A stretch of DNA of 64,000 nt from Pleurodeles waltl (taxonomy: Eukaryota; Chordata; Amphibia; Caudata; Salamandridae). A program made the translations under genes and the position numbers. The notes under the pieces are model-generated. The model did no database searches. It was not told the origin of the DNA and worked only from the letters and a program-made list of their open reading frames with translations. The stretch covers positions 849,661,978-849,725,977 of the forward strand of contig NC_090437.1 of the NCBI RefSeq assembly GCF_031143425.1, read 5' to 3'. This document shows, one piece after another, positions 22,626 to 33,502 of the stretch (its first letter is position 1; each line of letters starts with the position of its first letter).

Positions 22626-23345
22626 TCAACTCAGTCTTTTTGCCCCCACGGGTAACAGATGGAAGAAATAGCCCCTAATGTGCCTCCCGGTAGGGGACAG
22701 AAAGCCCACTAGCCACCAAGGATTATTTTTTTCTCTTTAGGAAAGGGTGGGGGCTGCCCAGAATAAGCAAGGCAATGCTCCCATCCCACTCTCAAAAATA
22801 GGCACAATCTTTCTGACTCCCTGGGGGGCAGATGGAGGTTATTACCCCAATCTCCCCCTGGGGGAGCAGAAAGCCCACTAGGCAGCAGGGATTATTTTTA
22901 TAAGAAAGATCTAGCGGTGGGGGCTGTCCAGCCCAGCAATGCTCCCGCCCTCCACCACAAAAATAGCCACAGTCTTTTTGCCCCCAGGGGACAGATTGGG
23001 AATTATTACCCCACATCTGCCCCCCTGAGAGAGCAGAAAGCCCACTAGAAACAAAGGTTTTTTTCTATAAGAGTGGTGGGGGCTGCCTACTATGGGCATG
23101 GCCATGCCCCTACCCCACCTAAATGGGAACAAAGTCCTTCTGCCCCCTCAGGGGGCAGATAGGGTAATTATCCCAGATATACCCCTGGGGGGTTGAGAGT
23201 GGTGAGGTCTGCCTCACCTTGGGCATGAACATTGCCCCACCCTAAATAAATGGGGACAAGGTCTTTCTGCACCCCTTGGGGGCAGATGGAGGTAATTATC
23301 CCTGATCAGTCTCCTGGGTGGGCAGACAGGCCACTAGACATCAGG
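22626..23345. repeat. Degenerate ~165-bp tandem repeats, about four to five units
   Basis: A landmark like GTCTTTTTGCCCCC(A)GGGG-CAGAT recurs near 22631, 22807, 22972, 23136 and 23261. GGGGCAGAAAGCCCACTAG recurs between landmarks. The paired TGCCCCC/GGGGGCA modules resemble those of the array at 14460-16010, suggesting a related family. Units differ by small indels and substitutions. Confidence 0.65.
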
Positions 23346-26300
23346 GAATTTTAAAAATAAGCCCTTAGTCACATGGAAATCTAAGGTGGCAAATATTTTT
23401 CCAAATATAAAACCATGTTTTAAGAATAGCATATTGGGGCTTTATAATCATAAAAACATTTTAAAAAGTATATTTGCACTATTAATTCCAAATTCCAAAT
23501 GCAAATAGTTCTGATAATTGCACCAGTAGAATCCACTATCACTTATATGCACTGTTAGACCCTCTAGGTTGTACCCAATATCTTTATCAAACAACTTTCA
23601 GACATCATCTCACCATTCCACACAATCAACTGCACAAGCTATTCCATTCTCCCTTACATGCACTGCACCTCATATCAAACCTCCTTCTCACATGATGCAC
23701 ATCACACTCAGTCTGTGGCACCATCCATTGTCACACACCTGATCTTATTCCCAAACACACATAGACAACCACACATAGATACAGTTTCACAGACATCATC
23801 CCGGCTAAGTCCTAGGACGTCACAAATTACTATGCAAACAGATCATGTCTTCTCCAAGTCTGTTCTATGGGGCCAGGAGGAGCCAAACCAGGATGCCCCT
23901 TCTGGCCCTGTACACTGAAAATATTTGAGGCCTGATTCACAAAAGTGGCTTACACTTTTGAGTACTTAGCACTTTTGAGTAAGTTTACTACTTTTGAGTA
24001 AGTTTACTACTTTTTGCTTATTCACAAAATACAAATGTAAGTTACTACTAAGAAAAAACAGTAGTAAGTCCAGCACCACACATCGCCAACCACTAGTACT
24101 GCAACACCCTCCCATAGAAAATAATCCAGCCCATGGTGTATAGGAGTGTTAGTGATTGATGCAGGTCTTTATAGAAAGAGACCGGAAGTGAGAAGCTAAA
24201 CACAGTCTTAGTAACTCAGTTATCTACAGAGATGTCAATAAAGAAGAATGTGTAAACTTGCAGTGGAGCTTCTTAGAACCATCATAAGACAAGCCCCAAA
24301 TTATTTCATGCAAAGACCCACCAAAACCTAGCCTTGACTCTGTAACCTATCCAATGCTTCTATTCCTCTACTCATGGCATCTACAGAGCCCAAATAGAAA
24401 CCAAAATGAGGTCTAGCAAAATGGTCAAACCAGCCAAATACTGCAGGAGGGAATGACTAGAATATAGGCATGGTCGGTCAAGGCTTAAAAAAGCAGTTCC
24501 CTAGCCTGCAGTCCACCCGGAAAGACCAAGGTTGCCCTTTGTATAGGGGAGTGCGTTATCTCAGACGTCTCATGAGCAGATGGGGAACCATATCTTCTTA
24601 CTCACCCTTTTGACACTTTATGTGCTTCCCAGGGACTTAAATGGAGACACCCACTCAGCAATCCTGCTCAACCCCTGACAAGTGTTCACCTCAAATCACT
24701 TCCATTGTAATACTTGGTACAGAGAGCTGACTTTACCCTCCTCCATAGATTGATAAGTACGGAGAACATTAAGTACACTATAAATATTTTTTCAACTCAC
24801 AAACACACTTCTGAAACAGCATTATGGAAACAGCATGACCCCACAGGCCCCTACAAAACGTTCCCATCTCCACAACCAACTCTAGACAAGCAGACTACAC
24901 ATTCACACAGTTATTTTCAACAAGCATCAGAAAAGCGGACAAGCATGTATTATTTTTAGTTGAGAACATTTATGAAACCTTGTATGTGGCTCTGAGTTCA
25001 GACCTAATGATAATGTAAACTTTGAGAAAATAATCACTGAGCTATTTCTAGCTAAAGAGGTTATCTTGTTCCCCAGTGACATTTTGCTTCAGCTTCTTTC
25101 ACCAACGTCACCAACGTCTGACTCTCCTGACACCTACTCCGACTCTAACAGTGTTCAAATGCCATGCTGCAGTAGTGCGTCTGGTGTGTTTAATCATCTC
25201 TCTCAGCTTGGTCGGGTGCATTGCAAACCCATGACTTAGCTTCTCGTGCTCGATACCTGGAGCACACGCAATACAATTACGGCACGGCTATCAACTCGGT
25301 CCAACTCATAAATCTTTTTTGGTAGCGCACATGGCGGCGAGAGGATGAGGGTATATGGATCTGCTGTATTATGGTGGCAGAGTGCTGGAGGTATTTATGA
25401 CACCCGACCTCCTAGTGGAAGTATATTTAATGCCAGCAGGTGTGGGCTATGCGAGTGCCTGTTCTCTTCCCAGTGGCTGTACTTAGAGATCTGAAAAAAC
25501 AGTGCAATTGCCAGCCTTTCACCTTTGGGCTCTGGTTCCATTACACTGGCTGAACTACAGATAGCTAAGTCCCAGTGTCTCCCCATTAACCTGCCTTCTG
25601 TCCCCAGAAAGGCAGAGTACCACAAGGTTCTGATTTGCGACATACAAATTATATTGTGGTTGGAAACGACCAATGATACAGCTATAAATACTTTCTATAT
25701 TTATAACTTAGATAATTCTCATTAATTTAGACCTAATTTACTTAAACTGACTAAAGATACAACTGAGGCCTTGTACCTTGATGGAACACCTAGCATCTCT
25801 ACTTACTGGCATTTACTGACCTATATGTGGGTGAGCCTTGCCACTAAGGGTTACTTGGCGTGCGTTTCTGAAAGATCGTGAGCATTCCCTGCCCCCTCAA
25901 AGTAATCAAGACTCCTCTACCTGTTTTCTTCTCTTCCAAAAAAAAAGAACATTTTTATTTTTTGCTTTACTATATATGTCTAAATACAGCTATACAAACT
26001 GTCAGCTGTGTTTTATTTGATTATTGTAATTCTGTGCTGTTGTGCCACGGTATTGGCTTTGGCTCTCTTAAGGGTGCCAAGACCAATACTGTAGCACAAA
26101 TCGTAAGACAATGTTCCCACAGGTTAAACCGGTGGGAACATCATAATACGACTGGGGGAGTGAGACCACTGGGTTGACGGTGGTCTCATCCCTGCGAGTT
26201 TGGTGGTCAGCTCATCCATCCGCCAAACTCGTAATGAGCCCAATAATCTTTGTTGGATAACTGGCCATATTCGGAGTCTCTATTAGCAGTGGTATTAACA

Positions 26301-28429
26301 CACGCAAATCAGACCAAATCACACCTAATTTATAAAAAACATTTGTTTTGATGTGTCCCTCAAATATTTATTAAAGCAGCGCATGTTTTTAAAGGCACAG
26401 GTGTTCCTTCAAAAATAAAAGTTTCCTTTTAAGACTGCTATAGTCTACCTACTAGACCTCCCCACACTGTTCCGAAATGGTAAGCCATGCAACAGGAACA
26501 GCTTCCGCTTTGTGAATGAATTACCACTTCTTTTTAAGCAGTCTGTGACTTTTCAATGGTTTGCAACTATAATTGTTGTCACTAAGCGTTGTACACTTGT
26601 TTGGAAATGGCTAATAGGAGAAGATCACTCCTTGACGTCCCTTCCTAATTACAAAGTAGAGTGAGTTGCAAATTTCCTCTTATGATTCAGAAAGGCTATT
26701 TCAAATCCCAAAAGAGTGTAGTACAGTACAGAAACCCATTTTGAAACAGTACATACTGTGAATTTTCAAATCACGTAGTTTGTGACTGCAGAATGGTTTT
26801 GATCTTGATTAAGGTCTTCTCAACATGCCTAAGACACACACATGAAGTCCAGAATGAAGATAGGTCTTAGGAGAAAGAAATATTTCATGCTCTACACTAA
26901 AGGCATAACATTCAATTGTGTTTCTTATAATCTGGGCTAAAGTATATAATTGCAATTTGAAAAGTGCATTAAATCTCAATCCAGTACAGTTTGTTAAGAA
27001 AGTGCTTTCAAAACCAATGGCGCGATTCACAAACTGCACTTTGTTGTACATTTTGTAGAAGTACAAAACATGCTACAATTTGCAGTTCACATACTACGTG
27101 TTGAGTTTTAAGCCTCTACATTATCTATACGTATGTGTTCACAAACCTCAGCCCATCTGCGGTGTCTCCACACATTAAATATATGTTTTAATAGTAAACC
27201 TGGGTGAGACTGAAGAGAGTAGGTGGTAAAAGGGGCAGACACTACAAAAGTGGATGAGATTAGGTAGTAGTACGATGGGCTTTTGGAGGGCTATGAAGAG
27301 GTTTAGTAAGGATTGTCACCCACCCACACAAGAGTAAGCCAGTTGCATTTCTCTGGGAGTGAAGACATGTAGCATACACTTTTGTGAATTGTGAAAACAG
27401 TAAAGTTACTCCAAAGCATAAATACACTCAAAAGTGTAAATTACCTTTGTGAAACAGGGACCAGGTTTTCAGTACAAAGATAATATGGGTTGAAAAGACT
27501 AATAGTACAGTTAAATTGCTGTTACCTAAACCTCTTTTACTAGTTTAGAAATATGAGAAATATTCTGCCTGACCTCCAATGATTGCATTCCAAAGGCACA
27601 CATTTTTCTATTTTCACACCTTGGGCTTACCATTTGCCGTTTTAAAGCTAGGAAAGGAGACAAGACTTTTCAGAGGGATGTCAAGTGGACAATTTGGGTT
27701 TCTGTTGCCTCTGTGGCACATTTGCTGTCCAGATTAAGGACCATCCAAGTCTGACAGGAGCCTGGGATCACTAGGGGCATTAAAAAGTAGTGGCTGAGGG
27801 GAAGAGATTTCTTTGCATCTTAAAGACTGATATGTGAGGAAGAAAGGTTGAGGGATAATAGTGACAACTGGCCATTTTGAAAGCCCATGTGTTATAATTT
27901 CAAGAGAGCTGCCACATTGCATAATGCAAGATGTTCTGATGCAACCTGCTGGCCATCTTGAAACTATACACAATAGTGTTTGATTTTTCAAGACGGCACC
28001 CACATTCCATGATGTAATGTGAGATTACACAATGCGGCAACTATCTTGAAAGTATAGAAAATAATGTTTTCATACTTTCAAAATGTTGTGTGCTGCAATA
28101 TGAAGTGATGCAATGAAGATTGTATGTATACAAAACTATGTTTCCATACTTTCAGGGTAGCCGCAGCATTGTTCACACCCTGTTACATCAAGCAACATAG
28201 TGGGTATCTTAAAAGTAATAAAATAGTATTTCCTATACTTAAGAAAACTACCTGATTACACAACGTAGAGGCCATTTTGAAGATATAACAAATTACCTTT
28301 CAAGAGAGCCAGTCACCACTACTGGATTTGAAATCTGGGTCCATTTTTTAAGCTTCAAGTATTGGCAAACTTATTGTGGTGCCTAGCATAGAGCACAAGA
28401 GCCATGATGAGAGTGTAGTAACAGAACAA
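23346..28429. other. Mostly unassigned repeat debris, with inverted end-like motifs at 23937 and 27465
   Basis: No exon is recognised. A motif CTGATTCACAAA-x-TTACACTTTTGAGT at about 23937-23980 recurs in inverted orientation at about 27415-27465 (ACTCAAAAGTGTAAATTACCTTTGTGAAACAG read on plus, in parts). A further relative starts at about 27022 (GATTCACAAACTGCACTTTG) and another at the window end (about 63975). These may be ends of small non-autonomous elements. A short hairpin cluster at 26110-26236 (ATGTTCCCAC / GTGGGAACAT; GAGACCAC / GTGGTCTC; CGAGTTTGG / CCAAACTCG) ends in GTAATGAGCCC, reminiscent of the Harbinger terminus. Degenerate repeats containing AAGATGGC-like and TGATGTAATG-like words lie at about 27830-28310. 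Confidence 0.35.
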
Positions 28430-28980
28430 GCATTTGCAATGCAGTGGGTCTCGTATTTGCTCGAGTTAGAGCTATTAGCATTGTAAACTCCTAATCAGAC
28501 TTTTCTTGCCACATAAACTGATAATGAAAAGTAAAACAGTTTCACATATGCAAGCCAAAGGTTGCCATGAGCGTGAAGGAGACACAGAAAAAGGAAACAG
28601 AAGTTCACTTGCAGTAACATGTATCGGCAAAAGTGCAATTATCCATGTAACTGGCAAAAGTAGAATTATCCATGTAACCAGCAAAAGTAGAATTATCCAT
28701 GTAACAGGGTCAATGTCATGCAAAGTGCTCGACTACTGTCCAGTGAGATCGCTCTGAGTAGGAAATAAAAAGAAATAGTGCAGAAGCCATTCGGAAAACA
28801 CTGAGCATCGAATGTTTTTAGTAGTTGCTGTAGAGGAGGGCTAAACACCGAAAAAGTCATGACGTGTGCATGACTATCACTAACAAAATCAAGCAAATTT
28901 TAAAAGGCAAGCCCACGAACCAACCAAACTGGGTGTGGTTAAAAGCCCACTGAGAGATTACAAAAGGGGCCAGAGTGCTT
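28430..28980 (+). repeat. Dispersed repeat R1, copy 1
   Basis: It begins with GCATTTGCAATGCAGTGGGTCTC. It contains AGAGCTATTAGCATTGTAAACTCC, three 27-29 bp copies of a unit around GGCAAAAGT-GAATTATCCATGTAAC (about 28625-28705), and AAAAGGCAAGCCCACGAACCAA near 28900. The same ordered blocks occur at 30901-31353, 38527-38949, 47087-47623 and 60775-61105. The class is unknown to me. No protein is encoded. Confidence 0.75.
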
Positions 28981-30900
28981 GCAAAGGTGCTATGATGCTG
29001 CAGTGACGTCATTTTGTAGTTGCATGCATCATGCATGCACACACCTACAAAATGATGCGAGCATTTTTTTTTAAAGGAATGACCGTGGAGGACCAGTACG
29101 GAGGGGAAGCAACATGGAGGGCTAGGGTTTGGGCCACAACTGTCGGGGATCGGATGGAAGCCCCCAGCTCCCAGGGGTGGGGAGGATAAGCAACGGGTCA
29201 GAGAGTAGGAAAGGGGGTGGAGGAAAGCAACATAGCGAGCAGAGGTGGAGTGATTCACCAAGAGTGTTAGCAACACCACTCAAATCCTGCCTTCATTTTT
29301 GTGTTAAAATGTTGATAGGTAAGCAGTCCATTTGAGGCACTATTTAAAAAAACACTATTTACAGGTTGCTTTTTATTCTTTTAGATACTGGCTGTTACTT
29401 GCTTCATTATTTCCTCCTCTGAAGTTCTATATGTCTATTTACTGCTTTTAAAAGATGTGTGAGATTTTTGCACATTTTGTGTGCCGAGAGATTGCCTAAA
29501 AAGCACTTTATTAAGGTCACATACATAAATATTTAGCTGACTTTCACAGAATACAGAACCTTTCAAAGACCACAAGTTGGCAGTGCATGAAATGTATTCG
29601 CCCCTAAAACAACAGGCTTTCTATGGCTTTCCATAGATTAAATATATATCATCCAGTAGAGTAGGTGAAGATAGGTTCAAGGCCAGAGAGTGAGAGGCTA
29701 CATGAATAGAATGAGATCTATGGCTTTGGAATGGTATGGGTGACGTAGAGGCAGCAAGCAGTCAGGATCTCTTCAGTCACCTAACTCTAGAGAAAGAAAA
29801 CACGCAGTTGCTATGAGAAAAGTGAATATTTTCTATTTATTGATAACATTTCTCCCCTAATATGAGGCACTAGGCAACTCCACTGCCAACTGTGAGTGAA
29901 TAAGATAGTTTGACACGGCCTTGTTTTGCAAGTAATCCGTTAATCCAGAATCTCACCTTACTGCTAATTATGTCAACTTTTAAGGTATATCTACTTATAT
30001 ATTGTTTAATGTTACAAGAATTATGAATAGTTATTAATGAATTAAAATGAAATAATGTTTTAAAAATGTTGGTAAAAAATTTAAAATAATTGTGATTAAT
30101 TCTACACATAACTTTTACGAAAATTAAACATATCAAATAAAACTAAAACCTTAATGTAAGAGGGACATTTCTACATTATTCTTCAATAAATATTAATTGT
30201 AAATTAACTAAATATATTTAATTTAAATAATAATTTCATATACATTTAATTTAATGAGTTTACATGCTGCAACGTTTTTGATAGTTCTAGGAGCATAATA
30301 AATAACATTATTCTGCATTTGTAGTTTAAATTTAAATATTAGTAATCACTCTTCAGCATAATAAATTTTCATATTTTTCCCGGTGATTTCTTGTCCACCT
30401 ATGTGTGAAAAGTGACTAATAATAACTTTACATCATGTCTTGTTGCAGGAGCCACGTGTTGGAGAGATGTAAGTCTATACTTAGGTGCAAATCTACTTGG
30501 ATTTATTGACTGGAAAAAAGTATAGCTTTACACAGAAGTGCAGCAGTGGATTTACAGCTGAGTACATTTACACGTGTAAAATGTATCTTTGTGATCAGGC
30601 CCCATATCATGCAAGACTTGTTTGATTCTTGTTCTAGGTTTGTGGTATTTTCAAATGTATTAATGTATTGTATTTAATCTAGCTGGAAGGCCTCTTTAGA
30701 GTACTAGAAGTGCATTCGGAAGCATATGCCAGGAGTGAATACAGCGGTAGCTGATGGACATAACAGATCTCCTATTCTACCAGTCAAGGAAACTTGTGAC
30801 TTAGGTTAATTTTCACCAAATTTCTTTCGTGGTGTCTTTGGGAAAGGAGATGATTCATTGGAGCAACTTCCTTTACTTTACTGCACTCCTGATACCCTTT
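28981..30900. other. Unassigned, with a palindrome at 29009-29055 and an AT-rich tract at about 29980-30400
   Basis: TCATTTTGTAG (29009) pairs with CTACAAAATGA (29045) around an inner self-complementary TGCATGCATCATGCATGCA. The stretch 29980-30400 is strongly AT-rich and has no coding signal. Confidence 0.4.
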
Positions 30901-31353
30901 TTAGGGTTGAGCCTGCGTTGCATGCGCTCGCGCATGCGTATCGCAGCGAGACGCTTTAGTTATTAGAAAAGGGCTCAGAGCCCTGTCGACATCACGTCAG
31001 TGTTTTTCATTGGTTCGTGGGCTTGCCTATTAAAATCCGCTTGCTTTCATTAGTCGAAGGCATGCACACGTCATGCTTTTTCCGGTGGCTAGCCCTCCTC
31101 GAGCGCATCGACCAAGTACAGAAAACATGCAAGGCTAGCTGTTTTCTGTCCGGCTCGTGGACCACTTTTTCTCTATTTTACTAGCGCGATTTCGCTTGGC
31201 AGAAGTCGAGTGCTTTACACAGTTAATTGCACTTTTTCGGGTTACGTACATAAATACACTTTTGCCAATAGGTGAAAAGTCGGGTTAGGAGTTTACAATG
31301 CTATCAGCTCTAACATGAGCAAACGCGAGACCCGTTGCATTGCAAATGCTTGT
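30901..31353 (-). repeat. Dispersed repeat R1, copy 2 (inverted relative to copy 1)
   Basis: Read on plus it starts with TAGGGTTGAGCCTGCGTTGC and contains TTCATTGGTTCGTGGGCTTGCC, CAAGTACAGAAAACATGC and CGCTTGGCAGAAGTCGAG. It ends CGTTGCATTGCAAATGCTTG. Block order matches copy 1 reversed. Confidence 0.8.
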
Positions 31354-33117
31354 GTAATGTTGTTAGAGCTCATGTAAAGCACCTCAATGCCTTCAGGTCG
31401 AGTTCGCGCTATATCAAAACTACAAACAAAATAAACTTTTTGGGGTCGGGCGTGAATCGACCTACGATGTCAAACAGGTTCCTGCTGTGGATACATTAGT
31501 CTTCCAAGCTACATGGAACTTGCGCACCCCGCATCCCTCACAAAAACTTTTACAGCCTAAGTATCCTTATGTTACTTTTGTGAAGTGCTAACATGTTCCT
31601 TGGGTAGCCTAAATTTCTTCTGATATCAACCGTTGGCTTAAATCGCCCATTGACCTATCTATCATTCGAGCATTGTCTGTGCACTCTCGGGAGTAATGCA
31701 GGGAAACCAATTGTGCAACTTCCCTCCCAGCGCAGGGACTCCTTTGACACAAATCTCCACACGCAGGCCTTAGGCTTTCGCTAGTGTAGCCTTTGCTTTG
31801 GAAATCCTGCTCAGGACGGTTTTGAGCTGAGTCCTCTCAATGTCGAAGCATTTCTTTCCAATACCCTTTACCCCTCCCTTTCTGAGAAGTTTCCAGGTAT
31901 CGAAACCCATAGAAGGCAGCGGCCGCCCTCCCGCCCCCACTTTAATCTCTTGCAGTGTAACTTTGCTTGTGAAGCAGTAATATTTCAGACTACCCTCTGA
32001 GTGCGGAAGCTTGAATGGCACGTTACAGCATGAGGAGGAGTCCAATGCTCACATGGGTGCGAGGAAGAAGCGTTTAAACTTTCCCAAATGTAAGTCCAGA
32101 TGCTCACATTGGATGCAAGTACTTTAACTCCTCTGGTTGGATGGCAGTGTTGCAGAGCACAGTTTGTCCAATTGCACGATTACGAGTTGTGAGCAGCAAA
32201 CAGACAATCTCTTTGCAACATCAGCTCAAATCCCTGAACAACAGGATACTTCTATATAGACTTAAGAACGCACCATATAGTGATTTAGAAGACAGATCGG
32301 AATTCTTTGAGTTTAAACCTGGCGCTGTCACCACACCATGATGATTTCCGCAGGCTTCAAGTACCACTGAATAACAATGTCCAGTCATCCGCTCTGTTGG
32401 GGACTGTTACATTGGAGAGATAAGTTACAGACGAAACCAGTCTTAACCAGGGATTCATCCAATTGCAACTCAATTCAGCGTTTTTAGATCTGGCTGTAGA
32501 TGGTATAGTAGTTTCTTCACTGTATTAAGTACAGGTTATAGTAACAGAGAATGTACTTTAGGCCGGTTCATTAGACTTTCTTGCATGCTTTCCCCCGTTT
32601 GTTTCTGCTTGCATGGGTACTGATCAACGCCATGACTTTATAACGATGGTCACATTGTGTCAATTGTGTTTCTCGTAGGTTTGTTGTGGGCGTAAAGTAG
32701 TTCTTTTGTTCCACTGCATTTGAGAAATGTAGCTTGTAATTGCAACCCCGTGTGATTACTCTTTGAGGTGTTTACTTTGCAGACGACACAACTTGTTAAT
32801 TGATTTTTAGCCCTTTTGTTTAGAAAGCCCATACAATATCGGTGACGTATCCTGCCCTAACGATATAGTGCTGATGATCCTTGCTCGTTTATATATACAT
32901 CATGACTTTTTTTTTTGTTTTTTTAATATGAACATGTGCTCCCTTGAGTATTAAAGACACCCGTGAGTCATCATTACCTTTTTTTTTTTGTTGGATGGTG
33001 ATTAAGGATGCCTATCGGTGTAGGAGCCTGATTTGGATTCTGAAAGCGTTTATTTTTTAATTTTTTTTACTGTACTGGTGTAGGAAAGATTATCCCTATT
33101 GAATACAACAAGCCTAG
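31354..33117. other. Unassigned stretch before the DIRS element
   Basis: No gene or recognised repeat is visible. Poly(T) tracts occur near 32908-32925 and 32980. Confidence 0.3.
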
Positions 33118-33162
33118 AATGCTTCCATTTTCTTACGATAATGGCATTACTCCTAGTCCTAC

Positions 33163-33258
33163 TCCCTCGCCTTCCTTTTAACCAATGAGGCCTCCCGCCT
33201 CCCCTCTAGACCCTCCCTTCCCCTTTCAAAAACCCCCCCCACCCTTATCCCCTCCTGT
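33163..33258. repeat. DIRS left inverted terminal repeat
   Basis: It is identical, in inverted orientation, to 38048-38143 over 96 bp, including an 8-base homopolymer of C. Outside this core the two arms differ (CTAGTCCTACTCC on the left, GTCCCTCC-type on the right), as expected for DIRS elements, whose terminal repeats are not fully identical. Confidence 0.9.
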
Positions 33259-33319
33259 ACAAAAACCAAGCCCAAGCTGCAACTCGGACAGTCCGTACCG
33301 GGAGGGTGGGAGGGAACGG

Positions 33320-33420
33320 AAAAGGAAGGCGAGGGAGTAGGACTAGGAGTAATGCCATTATCGTAAGAAAATGGAAGCATTACCTCCCGTCCCTCCCTCG
33401 CCTTCCTTTTAACCAATGAG
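33320..33420. repeat. DIRS internal complementary region
   Basis: Positions 33320-33378 are the reverse complement of the left terminus and 33379-33420 the reverse complement of the right terminus (38117-38158). The junction reads GGAAGC|ATTACC. In the DIRS replication model this region templates completion and joining of the ends. Confidence 0.9.
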
Positions 33421-33466
33421 ACATAGCAAGAAAACACACAGGAGACGGACATCGAGTTGCAAGACC

Positions 33467-33472
33467 TTTATT
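33467..33472 (-). terminator. Polyadenylation signal of the DIRS element
   Basis: AATAAA on the minus strand lies about 30 bp beyond the stop of the tyrosine-recombinase ORF, between that stop and the internal complementary region. Confidence 0.5.
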
Positions 33473-33502
33473 TAATATCCTGCACCAAGAACATCCCAAA
33501 CA

